Assembly: GCA_021776775.1 (NCBI GenBank)
Contig: JAJFFE010000031.1
Span: forward strand, 1-62,847
Length of the DNA stretch: 62,847 nt
Source of the DNA: Planctomycetota bacterium
GTDB taxonomy: Bacteria > Planctomycetota > UBA8108 > UBA1146 > JAJFFE01
Direction of reading: 5' to 3'
Shown here: piece after piece, positions 41,532 to 50,561 of the stretch
Numbering within the stretch: the stretch's first letter is position 1
How the letters are laid out: each line of letters begins with the position of its first letter
Made by a program: the position numbers and the translations under genes
Notes under the pieces: generated by a model
Database searches by the model: none
Seen by the model: only the letters and a program-made list of their open reading frames with translations
Told to the model about the DNA's origin: nothing

Positions 41532-43439
41532 GTGTGCGGGATCGCTGGATACATTGCGGCGCGCTCCACCGACCGCCCGGTAGCCGACCGCCTCCGGGCT
41601 ATGGTCGATCGACTGTTCCACCGAGGTCCCGACGATCACGGCTTCTGCCAGTCCGGGGGCGCGACCATCGGCATGCGGCGCCTCTCCATCGTGGGCATCG
41701 ACAACGGCGCCCAACCTCTTTTCGACGAGAGCGGACGGTTTGCGATCGTCGGCAATGGCGAAATCTACAACGCGCCGCAACTGCACCGCGAACTGCTCAG
41801 CCGCGGGCACCGGTTTCAATCCGATTCCGACATCGAAGTCGTTCTTCATCTTTTCGAAGAGCTCGGCCCCAACGCATTCCAACGCTTGAACGGCATGTTC
41901 GCCCTCGCGATCCTGGATCGCCGCGAACAACGCGTTCTCTTGGCGCGAGATCGTCTCGGTATCAAACCTCTCTTCGTCGCCGACACCACCCACGGGTTCG
42001 CATTCGCGTCCGAGGTTCCGGCGTTGCTTGCCGGCCTCGATGCCGAAGAGCGCAACGAGACTGATCTCGATCGACCCGCGCTCGCCGACTACTTGCGCCA
42101 CGGGTACGCGCCAGGCACCCAAACCCTGTATCGATCGGTGGAGCAACTACCACCGGGATCGTTCGCGTGGGCGAACGAAGCGGGAATGGGGCGTCCGGTC
42201 GAGTGGTGGACGATGCCGGAACTCGAACCGGAAGACCGATCGATCGACAGCTTTGCCGAAGAGTCGGAGTCGATCCTACGAGACTCGGTACGACTTCGAA
42301 CCCTCGGCGACGTACCGGCCGGCGCGTTCCTCTCCGGAGGGCTCGATTCCGGGACGATCGTCGCCCTACTCTCCGAATCCGTCGATCACTCGGTGCCGGC
42401 GTTCACGCTATCGATCGGGGACCCCGAGTTCGACGAGACTGCGGACGCGCGTCTCACCGCGGAAGCGTTCGGGTGCGAGCACCATGTCGAGCGGCTTGAC
42501 CAAACCACCGCGGAGGAGGTCGAGTCGCTGTTCGAGTCGTACGGCGAGCCCTTCGCAGATGCGTCGCTGTTGCCGACTCACCGCGTGTCGCAGCTCGCGG
42601 CTCGACACGTCAAGTACGTGCTGTCCGGTGACGGTGGCGACGAGCTCTTCGCGGGATACGCGTGGTTGATTCGCGAAGCGAAGCTCAGACGACTGCCGCG
42701 CTCCGTGCGAACTACGGCGCGCTGGTTGGCGCCGATTCTCTCGCGCGGCCAACAGTCGACGCGCTCTGGCATCTTCGGTCAGGCACTGCGAGCCGTCGGA
42801 GACTTGTCGAGTCCGGCGCAGCGCTCCTTCATACGGCGACGATCTCTGACGACACCGCAACAACTCGCGTCGTTGCTCCACCCGGAGCTGCGATCGCTCG
42901 CCGACGAGCCGAGCAGCCTCGAGCGATACGCAGACGCTCACCCGCATGATTCGGAACTGGCGGGATTGCTCGATCTGGATCGCCGGTTCTACCTCGGAGG
43001 TGACATCTTGGCGAAGGTCGATCGAGCGACCATGAGACACTCGCTCGAAGCGCGAGTTCCGTTCCTCGATCACAGGCTCGTAGAGCTCGCGGCGCGAATT
43101 CCGATCGAAACCCAACTCGGCCCGCACGCCGCGGGCAAAGCGGTGCTTCGCCGAGTGATCGAGCGCGTCCTCCCGCCCGAACTCCTACAAAGGCGCAAAC
43201 GTGGATTCGGCATTCCCGTGGATCGGTGGCTCGCAGGACCGCTCTACCAACCGCTTCGAGATCGACTTCTGGACCCGAGCTTTCGGGAACGCGGTTGGAT
43301 CGACTCCGTCGCGGTCGAGCGGATTCTCGATCAGCACCAGCGCGGCCACGGCCGACACGGACACCTGCTCTGGGCACTGTGGTCGCTCGCCGTTTGGTCG
43401 ACGTCACACGCTCGAACCCCCGGAATGGTCGGGGTGTAA
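41532..43439 (+). CDS. asnB: Asparagine synthase (glutamine-hydrolysing)
   Basis: A 635-aa two-domain enzyme. The N-terminal glutaminase starts [12 protein letters not shown] with the nucleophile Cys2, and [14 protein letters not shown] follows. The C-terminal synthetase has the PP-loop [16 protein letters not shown] and the [12 protein letters not shown] segment that binds ATP/aspartate. The GTG start at 41532 follows GAGGAG and puts Cys at residue 2 after Met removal. Homologues in envelope gene clusters amidate sugars or peptides instead of aspartate, so the substrate is not certain. The next gene is mqnC, 121 bp downstream. Confidence 0.92.
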   Translation: MCGIAGYIAARSTDRPVADRLRAMVDRLFHRGPDDHGFCQSGGATIGMRRLSIVGIDNGAQPLFDESGRFAIVGNGEIYNAPQLHRELLSRGHRFQSDSDIEVVLHLFEELGPNAFQRLNGMFALAILDRREQRVLLARDRLGIKPLFVADTTHGFAFASEVPALLAGLDAEERNETDLDRPALADYLRHGYAPGTQTLYRSVEQLPPGSFAWANEAGMGRPVEWWTMPELEPEDRSIDSFAEESESILRDSVRLRTLGDVPAGAFLSGGLDSGTIVALLSESVDHSVPAFTLSIGDPEFDETADARLTAEAFGCEHHVERLDQTTAEEVESLFESYGEPFADASLLPTHRVSQLAARHVKYVLSGDGGDELFAGYAWLIREAKLRRLPRSVRTTARWLAPILSRGQQSTRSGIFGQALRAVGDLSSPAQRSFIRRRSLTTPQQLASLLHPELRSLADEPSSLERYADAHPHDSELAGLLDLDRRFYLGGDILAKVDRATMRHSLEARVPFLDHRLVELAARIPIETQLGPHAAGKAVLRRVIERVLPPELLQRRKRGFGIPVDRWLAGPLYQPLRDRLLDPSFRERGWIDSVAVERILDQHQRGHGRHGHLLWALWSLAVWSTSHARTPGMVGV

Positions 43440-43560
43440 CTACAGCGGACCGGCGGCTACAATCTCAAGCTTCCGCCCCACCCGAGCCGATCCACCGCCC
43501 GCCTGTTGCGCCGGGGATCAGCGCTCGGATCAGCGCCCCCAATCTCGAGGTCGAGCGTCG

Positions 43561-44721
43561 ATGAGCACCTTAGTCCAACCCAAAGACATTCTGACTCCGG
43601 CCCAACGATTCAGCACCCCGGAGTGTGCAACCGCAGCTCTCGCGGCCGCGATGGATGGAACGAGAATCTCCGTCGATGACGCGCATGCGATCATCGAACA
43701 CGTCGACACGGAGACGTTGCTGAATGCAGCGAACCAAGTCCGCGCCCGCCTGCACGCGGACGGCGTGGTCAGCTACGTGGTCGACCGCAACGTCAACTAC
43801 TCGAACATCTGCACGAGCGTCTGTACTTTCTGCGCGTTCTTCCGCAAGCCGGGAAGCTCGGAAGGCTACGTCCTGTCGGAGAGCGAGATCCACGACAAGA
43901 TTCAAGAGACGATCGACCTCGGCGGCAGCGGCATGCTGATGCAGGGCGGCCTGCACCCCGATCTTTCGCTCGAGTGGTACGCGGATCTGTTTCGAGGCAT
44001 CAAGGCGCGCTTCCCGCAATTCTACCTGCACTGCCTCTCCCCGACCGAAATCTATGGGCTCGAACAGATCACCGATCGGCCGGCCGAAGAGATCTTGAGC
44101 ACGCTCAAAGAAGCCGGACTCGATTCGATTCCGGGCGGCGGCGGTGAGATCTTGGTGGACGCGGTGCGCACCCGGCGACGTTCATCCTGTGGCTCGGACG
44201 ACTGGTTGCGGATCTCCGCGACCGCTCACCGCGTCGGACTGCCGACCACGGCAACCATGATGATGGGTCTCGGCGAGAGCTTGGAGATGCGTCTCGAACA
44301 CCTCGATCGGCTGCGTCAGGTTCAAGACGAAACAGATGGCTTCATCTCGTTCATTCCTTGGACCTTTCAGCCCGACAACACGCCACTAGGCAAGGTGATT
44401 CCCGATCGAATGCCGGTCGACGAGTACCTGCGCTGGATGGCGCTGTCGCGACTGTTCCTCGACAACATCGCCAACCTTCAAGTGTCGTGGCTCACACAAG
44501 GTCGCGACGGTGGAGTCCGCGGATTGCTGGGAGGCGCGAACGACATTGGTTCAACGATGATCGAAGAGAACGTGATCTCCAAAGCGGGGGCGACCCACGA
44601 AGCGAACGAGCGCCAACTGCGCGCTATGATCGAAGAGGCAGGTTTCCGACCCGCACTGCGCAACGCCGGTTACCACCGCTTGCCCGATCGCCCACTCCCG
44701 CAGCCCGTCGACGGCGTCTGA
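43561..44721 (+). CDS. mqnC: Cyclic dehypoxanthinyl futalosine synthase (radical SAM)
   Basis: A 386-aa radical SAM enzyme of the futalosine menaquinone pathway; it cyclises dehypoxanthine futalosine. The cluster motif is [20 protein letters not shown] (C-x3-C-x2-C), with [15 protein letters not shown] and [12 protein letters not shown] typical of MqnC rather than MqnE. The ATG at 43561 follows a GAGG-containing stretch; the frame to 43201 lies within asnB and is a shadow. Other mqn genes are not in the window. Confidence 0.93.
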   Translation: MSTLVQPKDILTPAQRFSTPECATAALAAAMDGTRISVDDAHAIIEHVDTETLLNAANQVRARLHADGVVSYVVDRNVNYSNICTSVCTFCAFFRKPGSSEGYVLSESEIHDKIQETIDLGGSGMLMQGGLHPDLSLEWYADLFRGIKARFPQFYLHCLSPTEIYGLEQITDRPAEEILSTLKEAGLDSIPGGGGEILVDAVRTRRRSSCGSDDWLRISATAHRVGLPTTATMMMGLGESLEMRLEHLDRLRQVQDETDGFISFIPWTFQPDNTPLGKVIPDRMPVDEYLRWMALSRLFLDNIANLQVSWLTQGRDGGVRGLLGGANDIGSTMIEENVISKAGATHEANERQLRAMIEEAGFRPALRNAGYHRLPDRPLPQPVDGV

Positions 44722-44764
44722 GCGATTCGCTGACAGTAGTCCATCGCATGAAAGTGCAGTCGTC

Positions 44765-45616
44765 GTGAGTATGGAAATGCGGCGAGCCGTGATCTCCGAG
44801 TGGCTCGACTCCTACCGAATTCCGGCCGAGGTCCCCAAGGCGTTGTATGGCGCTGTGGTCCCCCGCGATGTTCACGGTTCGGGCCCCTATGGTTCCGACA
44901 CGTACGGTTCTGGTGGCTCGGCGCGAGTCACCGTGCGGACGCTGCACACGCTCCTCGTCCGATCTCCCGTCGAGACCATCGTATTGGTGGACGAGGGCGA
45001 CCTGGACCTGGGCGCTGAGATAGCGCTCGAGGCGTCGGATGAATGGAGTGTTGGCAACGGCTCGATCGAGATCGATCAGCACCGGCGTCGCGACGTTCAC
45101 ACGGAGTTCTCGTCCTTGACGTCGATCCAGCGACTCGACGCATGTCCGTCCCAACTAGAAATCGCCACTTGGCTCACACTGCTCGCTCCCGGGGTTCGGC
45201 TCTTGCCGATCCGCGTGCGACGCAACACCACGGCGTCGTCCTCGCACTTCGGTGCGCAACTGGGACGACTCCTCGCGGACGCCAAGGTGGCGGTGGTCGC
45301 GGCGAGCATGTTGACCCGGTACGGGCCAGCCCACTCGTTCGTCCCGGCGGGGGTCGGGCCGGGCGGCGAAGCGTGGCTGACCGAGAACGATACTCGTCTC
45401 GTCCAGCGCATCCGGGCCCTCGACGCCGAGGGGGTCTTGACCGAGAACGCCGCGCAGCGAAACGCAGAAAATCCCAACGCCATCGCCATCGCGGTGGGAA
45501 GCGCACGGCCCCGCGACAGTTGGTCGGGACACGTGATCGAATACACCGATACCCACTCGGAGAGTGACGCTCCCATCTTCACCGACGGAGTCGGGATGGT
45601 CGGGATCGTCTTTTGA
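44765..45616 (+). CDS. Memo-like protein with lost metal ligands
   Basis: A 283-aa protein resembling the Memo (AmmeMemoRadiSam protein B) family: HTEFSSLTSIQRLD aligns with the usual EHSIEVQLPF strand, VVAASMLTRYGPAHSFVPAG with ASSDMSHYGP, and the C terminus ends GVGMVGIVF. The normal PHAGY motif is replaced by VPRDVHGSGPYGSDTYGSG, an insert made of 15-bp imperfect repeats, and EHS has become TEFS. So the metal-binding His residues appear missing and the protein may be non-enzymatic. The start is GTG 44765 or ATG 44771. It lies between mqnC and the adenosyltransferase gene. Confidence 0.55.
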   Translation: MSMEMRRAVISEWLDSYRIPAEVPKALYGAVVPRDVHGSGPYGSDTYGSGGSARVTVRTLHTLLVRSPVETIVLVDEGDLDLGAEIALEASDEWSVGNGSIEIDQHRRRDVHTEFSSLTSIQRLDACPSQLEIATWLTLLAPGVRLLPIRVRRNTTASSSHFGAQLGRLLADAKVAVVAASMLTRYGPAHSFVPAGVGPGGEAWLTENDTRLVQRIRALDAEGVLTENAAQRNAENPNAIAIAVGSARPRDSWSGHVIEYTDTHSESDAPIFTDGVGMVGIVF

Positions 45617-45635
45617 ACCACGGAGGAGCCCGATC

Positions 45636-46187
45636 ATGTCCATCGTGACCGGAACTGGCGACCAAGGAGAATCCGGAATCTTGGGCGGAAGCCGCGTCCC
45701 CAAAGATGATCTTCGCTTGGAGGCGTACGGTACCGTCGACGAGTTGGGGGCCGCCGTCGCGCTGGCCCGCGCCACCAATGGCGTTCCGACGAGAGTCGAC
45801 GAGCAACTCGAACGAATCGCGCACTGGCTCTTCGATCTCGGTTGCGACCTGGCCACGGTCGGAAACGACGACGCCAAGGAGTTGCGCTTGGGCGCCTCTC
45901 GAGCGGACGAACTCGAGCAGTGGGTTCACGGGTTTGAAGCGGAACTTCCAGCGCTCAAGAACTTCGTGCTCCCGGGCGGAACACCAGCCGCCGCCGCGCT
46001 TCATTTGGCGCGCACGGTGTGTCGACGCGGTGAGCGTCGGGTGGTCTCGCTGTATCGATCAACCGGGGAAGCGTCGGTCGGCCTGGTCTTCCTCAATCGA
46101 CTGTCGGACCTTCTCTTCGTTCACGCGCGCGCGGCCAACCACGACGCGGGAGCACCCGACATCGAGTGGCGAAAGGTGGACGGGTGA
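45636..46187 (+). CDS. Cob(I)alamin adenosyltransferase, PduO type
   Basis: A 183-aa PduO-type enzyme adding adenosyl to cob(I)alamin to make adenosylcobalamin. The family's ATP-binding TGTGDQGESGILGG segment is near the N terminus, with LRLEAYGTVDELGAAVALAR following, and the C-terminal AAALHLARTVCRRGERRVV carries the conserved Arg residues. The ATG at 45636 is preceded by GGAGGAG. Because NrdJ needs adenosylcobalamin, this gene is likely its cofactor supplier. The stop overlaps the next start by GTGA. Confidence 0.95.
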   Translation: MSIVTGTGDQGESGILGGSRVPKDDLRLEAYGTVDELGAAVALARATNGVPTRVDEQLERIAHWLFDLGCDLATVGNDDAKELRLGASRADELEQWVHGFEAELPALKNFVLPGGTPAAAALHLARTVCRRGERRVVSLYRSTGEASVGLVFLNRLSDLLFVHARAANHDAGAPDIEWRKVDG

Positions 46188-47080
46188 CGATCGATTCGAT
46201 CGATCTCAAGCTCACCGGTCCCCGGCTCGCAATCCTCGCCGATATCCACGGCAACACCGCCGCACTCGAACGCGTGGAACAGGACATCGACGAGTGGCAG
46301 CCGGACACGGTGATCGTTCTAGGCGACGTGGTGACCCGGGGCCCACGACCCGTCGAATGTCTTGATCGAATGCTGCACCGTCGTGACCACGACGGTTGGA
46401 TCCTCATGCGCGGCAACCACGAGGAGTACGTCCTGCAGTGCGAGTCGCCGCCGTACGGACCCGACGCGCCGGAGTACGACGTCTATCGGGGGGCGCACTG
46501 GACCTACGACAAACTATCGGAGTCGCATCGAACCGAGATCGGTACGCTACCGATCGTTTGTAACCTTCGCGGCCCCGAGGGCACGCGCATCACGGCGACA
46601 CACGCGTCGATGACCGGTCTTCTCGAAGGCATCTTCCCTTGGTCCACCACGGAAGAGATTCGTCCCCTGATCGATCCCACCGCGAACTTCTTCGTGGTCG
46701 CACACACGCACAGCGCTCTCGACATCGTGGTGGACCGCACTCGGGTCATCAACGTGGGATCGGTAGGCCTTCCGTTCGATCTCGACCAACGAGCGTGCTA
46801 CGCACGATTCGAACTCCAAGGCGACGCGTGGACCGCCGGTCTCGTGCGCCTCGACTATGACCTAGAACGAGCGGAGCGGGACTTCCACACCTCCGGATTC
46901 CTCGACGAAGGGGGCCCGCTCGCGCGGTTGGTGCTCGACGAGCTCCACAGTGCCGAGTCGAGGCTGTTTCAATGGATGCAGAAGTACTTCGCCCGCGTCC
47001 AAGCCGGCGAGATCGACGTGCAACGCGCGGCCGACGAATTCCTGCGCGACGTGCGGCATTCACGAAGCGACGACGAGTAA
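46184..47080 (+). CDS. Calcineurin-like metallophosphoesterase
   Basis: A 298-aa metallophosphoesterase. Motifs in order: LAILADIHGNTAAL (D-x-H), VLGDVVTRGP (GD-x2-x-G), LMRGNHEEY (GNHE), VVAHTHSALDI (H-x-H). Two metal ions bind these Asp/His/Asn residues. Substrate unknown (a cyclic nucleotide, phosphodiester or phosphoprotein). Start is GTG 46184, overlapping the adenosyltransferase stop by GTGA, with AAAGGTGG just upstream; ORF extension to 46166 is unnecessary. Confidence 0.9.
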   Translation: MTIDSIDLKLTGPRLAILADIHGNTAALERVEQDIDEWQPDTVIVLGDVVTRGPRPVECLDRMLHRRDHDGWILMRGNHEEYVLQCESPPYGPDAPEYDVYRGAHWTYDKLSESHRTEIGTLPIVCNLRGPEGTRITATHASMTGLLEGIFPWSTTEEIRPLIDPTANFFVVAHTHSALDIVVDRTRVINVGSVGLPFDLDQRACYARFELQGDAWTAGLVRLDYDLERAERDFHTSGFLDEGGPLARLVLDELHSAESRLFQWMQKYFARVQAGEIDVQRAADEFLRDVRHSRSDDE

Positions 47081-47090
47081 AACGCGGCCG

Positions 47091-47876
47091 TCACTCGGAA
47101 CCAGCGCGCGCACAAAACAGCTCGGTCGCATAAGGAATGGTGAACTCGCCACGCCCAAAGTGCCGGCGGATGATGGCGCGTAGCGCGTCCGAAAACTCGT
47201 CGAGTTGCTCGGCCGACAACACCGATCGAACGTAGGACGGCGTCCGAGCGAACCCGAGCCACGACTCTTCAGTGTACGTCTGGTCCCACGCGATCGACTC
47301 ATGGGACAGCTCAGCGAACGATCCGTGTTCGCGGAGACGGTCGAGAACCGATTCGACGCGCCCCCCGCGGGGACGATCAGGGTTGTATCTATCGATGAGT
47401 CGTTCGTAGTCGCCGAGGAAATCACTCCGATGGTTCTGACGAACGTTCCAGAAAACGGCCAACGTCCCGGTCGATCGGAGAACGCGGCGCAACTCGGGCA
47501 CGGCGCGCTCGGGTCGAAACCAGTGGAACGCTTGCGCCACAGTGAGTAGATCTATGCTGGCGTCGGCCAGTGGAATCGCTTCGGCCGGGCCGACCACGAA
47601 CTCGAGATCCACTCCGCGGAGTTCCGCGGTGCGATTCGCTTCCTGCAACATGAGCGGATCGGGTTCGAGCGCGATCACGCGAGTGGTCCCGAATCGAGCC
47701 GCCGCTTCGATGGCGACCCGTCCGGTGCCGGATCCGACGTCCAGCCAGCGACAGTCTGCTAAGCGAGTCGACGCCGAAGGCCGAATCCGTTCGCTGAGCG
47801 TCTGCCACAGCGCCTCCGGGTATCCCGGCCGAAACCGCTCGTACTCTTCAGCGAACCCACCAAAGCGAGTCGTCAC
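47091..47876 (-). CDS. SAM-dependent methyltransferase
   Basis: A 261-aa class I methyltransferase. The SAM-binding loop is LDVGSGTGRVAIEAA with the acidic residue in VIALEPDPLML, and DLLTVAQAFHWFRPERAVPE is the following strand and motif. It is of the type methylating small metabolites (e.g. menaquinone/UbiE-like or sugar). The GTG at 47876 overlaps the CYTH gene stop by GTGA; the longer frame through 48113 lies inside that gene and is rejected. Convergent with the phosphoesterase gene, 10 bp away. Confidence 0.85.
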   Translation of the reverse strand: MTTRFGGFAEEYERFRPGYPEALWQTLSERIRPSASTRLADCRWLDVGSGTGRVAIEAAARFGTTRVIALEPDPLMLQEANRTAELRGVDLEFVVGPAEAIPLADASIDLLTVAQAFHWFRPERAVPELRRVLRSTGTLAVFWNVRQNHRSDFLGDYERLIDRYNPDRPRGGRVESVLDRLREHGSFAELSHESIAWDQTYTEESWLGFARTPSYVRSVLSAEQLDEFSDALRAIIRRHFGRGEFTIPYATELFCARAGSE

Positions 47877-48484
47877 GCGCCGCCTTGCAGTTGCTGGAGG
47901 CGCCCACTCTTGGTGACGGTCGACGCCACGACAGTGATACCAGCCTTGACCAGATACGGCTCGAGCAGAGCCCGCGCCCGCTTCGGGTCTGCACTCTCGA
48001 GTTCTACTTCGTAGTGCACCCCGCCCGGGCCGTAGTCGGTGCGATCGACTTCGGCGACCAAGTCGCCGGCGAGCTGAAATTTTCGTCTCAGGTTCCGCGT
48101 CGTGCCCCAGCAACGAAACGCACTCAAGTCGTGGAACTCCTGGTCGATCGCCGCCAACGGCTCGGCGGACAACGACTCGATGCCAGACTCTGAGTCAACG
48201 ATACGCGACGCTTCGTCGTGCGAAACCTCCGCCTCGTGCTCGGCCGCGCGAAAGAAGCCGCTGTCATCGCGAGCCGATTTGCTCTTCACCGTGACAAACG
48301 CTTGCGACTCTTCCAACCGAATCCTCAGCAGAACTTTCTCCTTCGTTAGCCGACCGTCGGGATGATCCCAGTACGAATTGATTTGCTCTACCGAACCGAG
48401 ACCGCCGGGAAGCACGGCGCAGAGCGCCTCCCAGTCGGACGCATCAGCGATCGTCAGCTTGAGCTCGAGTTCTTGGTTGGTCAC
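47873..48484 (-). CDS. CYTH domain triphosphate-handling protein
   Basis: A 203-aa CYTH-domain protein with the N-terminal ExExK motif (QELELKLTI), basic residues in RIRLEESQAFVTVKSK, and the EVDRTDYGPGGVHYEVELE acidic strand. Family members hydrolyse triphosphates such as thiamine triphosphate or inorganic tripolyphosphate, or act as class IV adenylate cyclases; which applies is unknown. The start is GTG at 48484, overlapping the NYN gene stop by GTGA, and its own stop overlaps the methyltransferase start, so the three form one translation unit. Confidence 0.85.
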   Translation of the reverse strand: MTNQELELKLTIADASDWEALCAVLPGGLGSVEQINSYWDHPDGRLTKEKVLLRIRLEESQAFVTVKSKSARDDSGFFRAAEHEAEVSHDEASRIVDSESGIESLSAEPLAAIDQEFHDLSAFRCWGTTRNLRRKFQLAGDLVAEVDRTDYGPGGVHYEVELESADPKRARALLEPYLVKAGITVVASTVTKSGRLQQLQGGA

Positions 48485-49032
48485 GCATCGTCCTCGTCGT
48501 TGTCGTTGTCGTCGTCACTAAAAATTTGCAGCCAGCGATCGACCTCCGCGCCGCGCGGCGGTGCCGGCTTCTCGTCGTCTTCCTCGTCGAATTGCGGACG
48601 CCGCCCCGGCTTGGAACGACGCGCCGGCTTTCGCAACTCGTCGCGAGTGAACTGCTCGACCCAGTGCCAATGCACGCGCAACCCGCGAAGTCGTGATCCA
48701 ATGTCCTGTTGATCCGATGTGATGACGTGGACGACGGTTCGGTCCTCGTGTCGGCGCGCCTCTTCGAGAACCACGCGGTCCGCGTCGCTGCCGGCCCCGG
48801 CGTAGAGGATACGAAATCCTTTGGTCGAACGATCTCGAGTCTCCGGTGGTCGTACCCCGTCGTAGACCAAGACCACCGAGTGCCCTCGTCCCTTCCGACG
48901 CCGAAACTCGGCGAGCTCTGACTCCAAGGCACGACTAGCCGATTCCCAACCGGCACGCTGTAACGTACCCGCGTGCCGACGATCCCGGCGAATCATGTTG
49001 TTGCCATCGACGATCCAAATCGCCTGGTCCAC
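48481..49032 (-). CDS. NYN domain (YacP-like) ribonuclease-like protein
   Basis: A 183-aa protein. IWIVDGNNMI and HSVVLVYDGVRP, then THVITSDQQDIGSR-like VVHVITSDQQD, match the PIN-like NYN fold of the YacP family, whose members are RNA-cleaving factors. The C-terminal 50 residues are acidic and disordered (DEEDDEKP, SDDDNDNDEDD). The GTG at 49032 follows AAAGG; the much longer frame to 49563 reads into a repeat and the opposite gene and is rejected. Confidence 0.85.
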   Translation of the reverse strand: MDQAIWIVDGNNMIRRDRRHAGTLQRAGWESASRALESELAEFRRRKGRGHSVVLVYDGVRPPETRDRSTKGFRILYAGAGSDADRVVLEEARRHEDRTVVHVITSDQQDIGSRLRGLRVHWHWVEQFTRDELRKPARRSKPGRRPQFDEEDDEKPAPPRGAEVDRWLQIFSDDDNDNDEDDA

Positions 49033-49046
49033 TGTTCGCCTTTCAA

Positions 49047-49131
49047 ACTCGACATGGCCGGGAACTCGACATGGCCGGGAACTCGACACGGCCGGGTTGC
49101 CGACACGGCCGGCATGCCGACACGGCCGGGT
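49047..49131. repeat. 17-bp tandem repeat in a divergent promoter region
   Basis: Five consecutive 17-bp units lie at 49047-49131: three starting ACTCGACA(T/C)GGCCGGG and two starting TGCCGACACGGCCGG, then a decaying sixth. They fill much of the 219-bp gap between the divergent NYN gene and the gene at 49252, right where promoters and operators are expected. Confidence 0.9.
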
Positions 49132-49251
49132 TGCCAGGGCACGCCGAGACGCGGAGCCTTCTGTCGCAGCCGGGGGCCGCTCTGGTATGATCCGCGTCGC
49201 TTTGATGAAAACACTGCCGAGAATCGAACAGCTCCAGAGGAGGGGTCCGGG

Positions 49252-49551
49252 ATGTCGCACGATCGAGTTTTCGAGATCAAGTGTGGCTGCTGCGGTTCGA
49301 CCATACACGTCGATCCGAGAACACGTAGCGTCTACTTCACGCAAAAAAAGGGAGAGTCGGCGAAGAGTTTCGAGGACCGCGTGAACAAGGCGAAGTCCGG
49401 GGTCGAGTCCAAGAAGGTAGACCAGTTCCAGGACAAGCTCCAAGACAGCGGCCCTGACGAAGCGGCGCTCGACCGACTGTTCAAGGATGCGAAGAAAAAG
49501 GCGGAGGAAGATCCGAACGAGCGGCCGCCGAGCATCTGGGACTACGAGTAG
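49252..49551 (+). CDS. Small conserved-looking protein with a Cys-rich start, unknown function
   Basis: A 99-aa protein with a Cys cluster at the N terminus (FEIKCGCCGSTIHVD), a Lys-rich middle and a C-terminal PSIWDYE. The CxCC arrangement recalls a half zinc-ribbon but only three Cys are present, so a metal site would need partner residues or dimerisation. The ATG at 49252 is preceded by AGAGGAGGGG, a strong site. I do not recognise the family. Confidence 0.7.
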   Translation: MSHDRVFEIKCGCCGSTIHVDPRTRSVYFTQKKGESAKSFEDRVNKAKSGVESKKVDQFQDKLQDSGPDEAALDRLFKDAKKKAEEDPNERPPSIWDYE

Positions 49552-49593
49552 CCGACCCAGCAACCGTCGCCGTCGCTCCGATCGAGTCTCGGA

Positions 49594-50160
49594 TCAGAAG
49601 CGCTGCCCGCCGCGAATCAACTCGAGGACCTCGTTGCGGGTCTTCGGATCGGAGCGCATAACACCGCGCATTGCGGACGTAACCACCGATGATCCCGGTT
49701 TCTGGACACCGCGCATCGTCATGCAGGAGTGCGTCGCCTCGATGACGACCGCAACCCCTCTCGGATCGAGGGAGGTCTCGATCAAGTCCGCAATCTGATT
49801 GGTCAGACGCTCCTGCACCTGCGGACGCCGCGCGTAATGATCGACAGCCCGCGCAAGCTTCGAAATCCCTACGACCTTGCCACTCGGGATGTACGCAGTA
49901 TGAGCGACCCCGGTAAACGGCAGAAGGTGGTGTTCGCACATCGAGTGAAACGGGATGTCTTTGACTACGACGATTTCATCGTAATCCTCGGTAAACACCG
50001 TGTTGAGAACCGTGTCGGGGTCTTCCGAGAGGCCTTGGAACAACTCGCTGTACATTCGGGCCATGCGTTCGGGAGTACGGTGAAGCCCCTCGCGGTTCGG
50101 ATCCTCGCCGATCGCCTCGAGAATCATGCGCGACGCCTCGACGAGCTTTTCGTGGTCCAC
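49594..50160 (-). CDS. folE: GTP cyclohydrolase I
   Basis: A 188-aa enzyme that makes dihydroneopterin triphosphate from GTP. Zinc ligands appear in [14 protein letters not shown] (Cys, His) and [14 protein letters not shown] (Cys), and DNREGL-like [19 protein letters not shown] is the typical start. It feeds folate and, through QueD, queuosine. The GTG at 50160 follows AGAGG. It is convergent with the gene at 49252. Confidence 0.97.
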   Translation of the reverse strand: MDHEKLVEASRMILEAIGEDPNREGLHRTPERMARMYSELFQGLSEDPDTVLNTVFTEDYDEIVVVKDIPFHSMCEHHLLPFTGVAHTAYIPSGKVVGISKLARAVDHYARRPQVQERLTNQIADLIETSLDPRGVAVVIEATHSCMTMRGVQKPGSSVVTSAMRGVMRSDPKTRNEVLELIRGGQRF

Positions 50161-50561
50161 CTGTCTGCCTCTCTGAAGCCGACGTGTCGGGTAGCGCGGC
50201 CGTTAGCCCCGCTGCAAAGGGGGCGGATTCTAGTCCGCCACGCCGCGACCGGAAACAGCGGTTCCCATTAGACGGGGAAGATCCGGTCGTCCGCGGGCCC
50301 CCGCTTTACATTGTCAAATTGGGTTTACATGCAACTCGGGCGATCCCCGGGCGGGCACCCTCGCACGACCTCGAGCACAACTACATGAAAAAATGTCACT
50401 TACAAGCCTGACAAGGTCGTAAATTCGAAACCGGCATGCGGTTCGCTCTCCCCCCGCTGTCGACGCAAGCGTACACTCGACCCACCGCGAGTCGTCGTCG
50501 ACGCCGGACACTTCGTCCAGGAGACGCGCCTCCGAACGCGACTCTCAAGAAAGGGAACCGA
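50161..50561. other. Divergent intergenic region between folE and the 50562 gene
   Basis: 400 bp with no supported gene. It includes an AT-richer segment at about 50308-50335 and 50385-50410 that would suit promoters. AAGAAAGGGAAC lies before the 50562 ATG. No known riboswitch pattern is visible. Confidence 0.5.
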
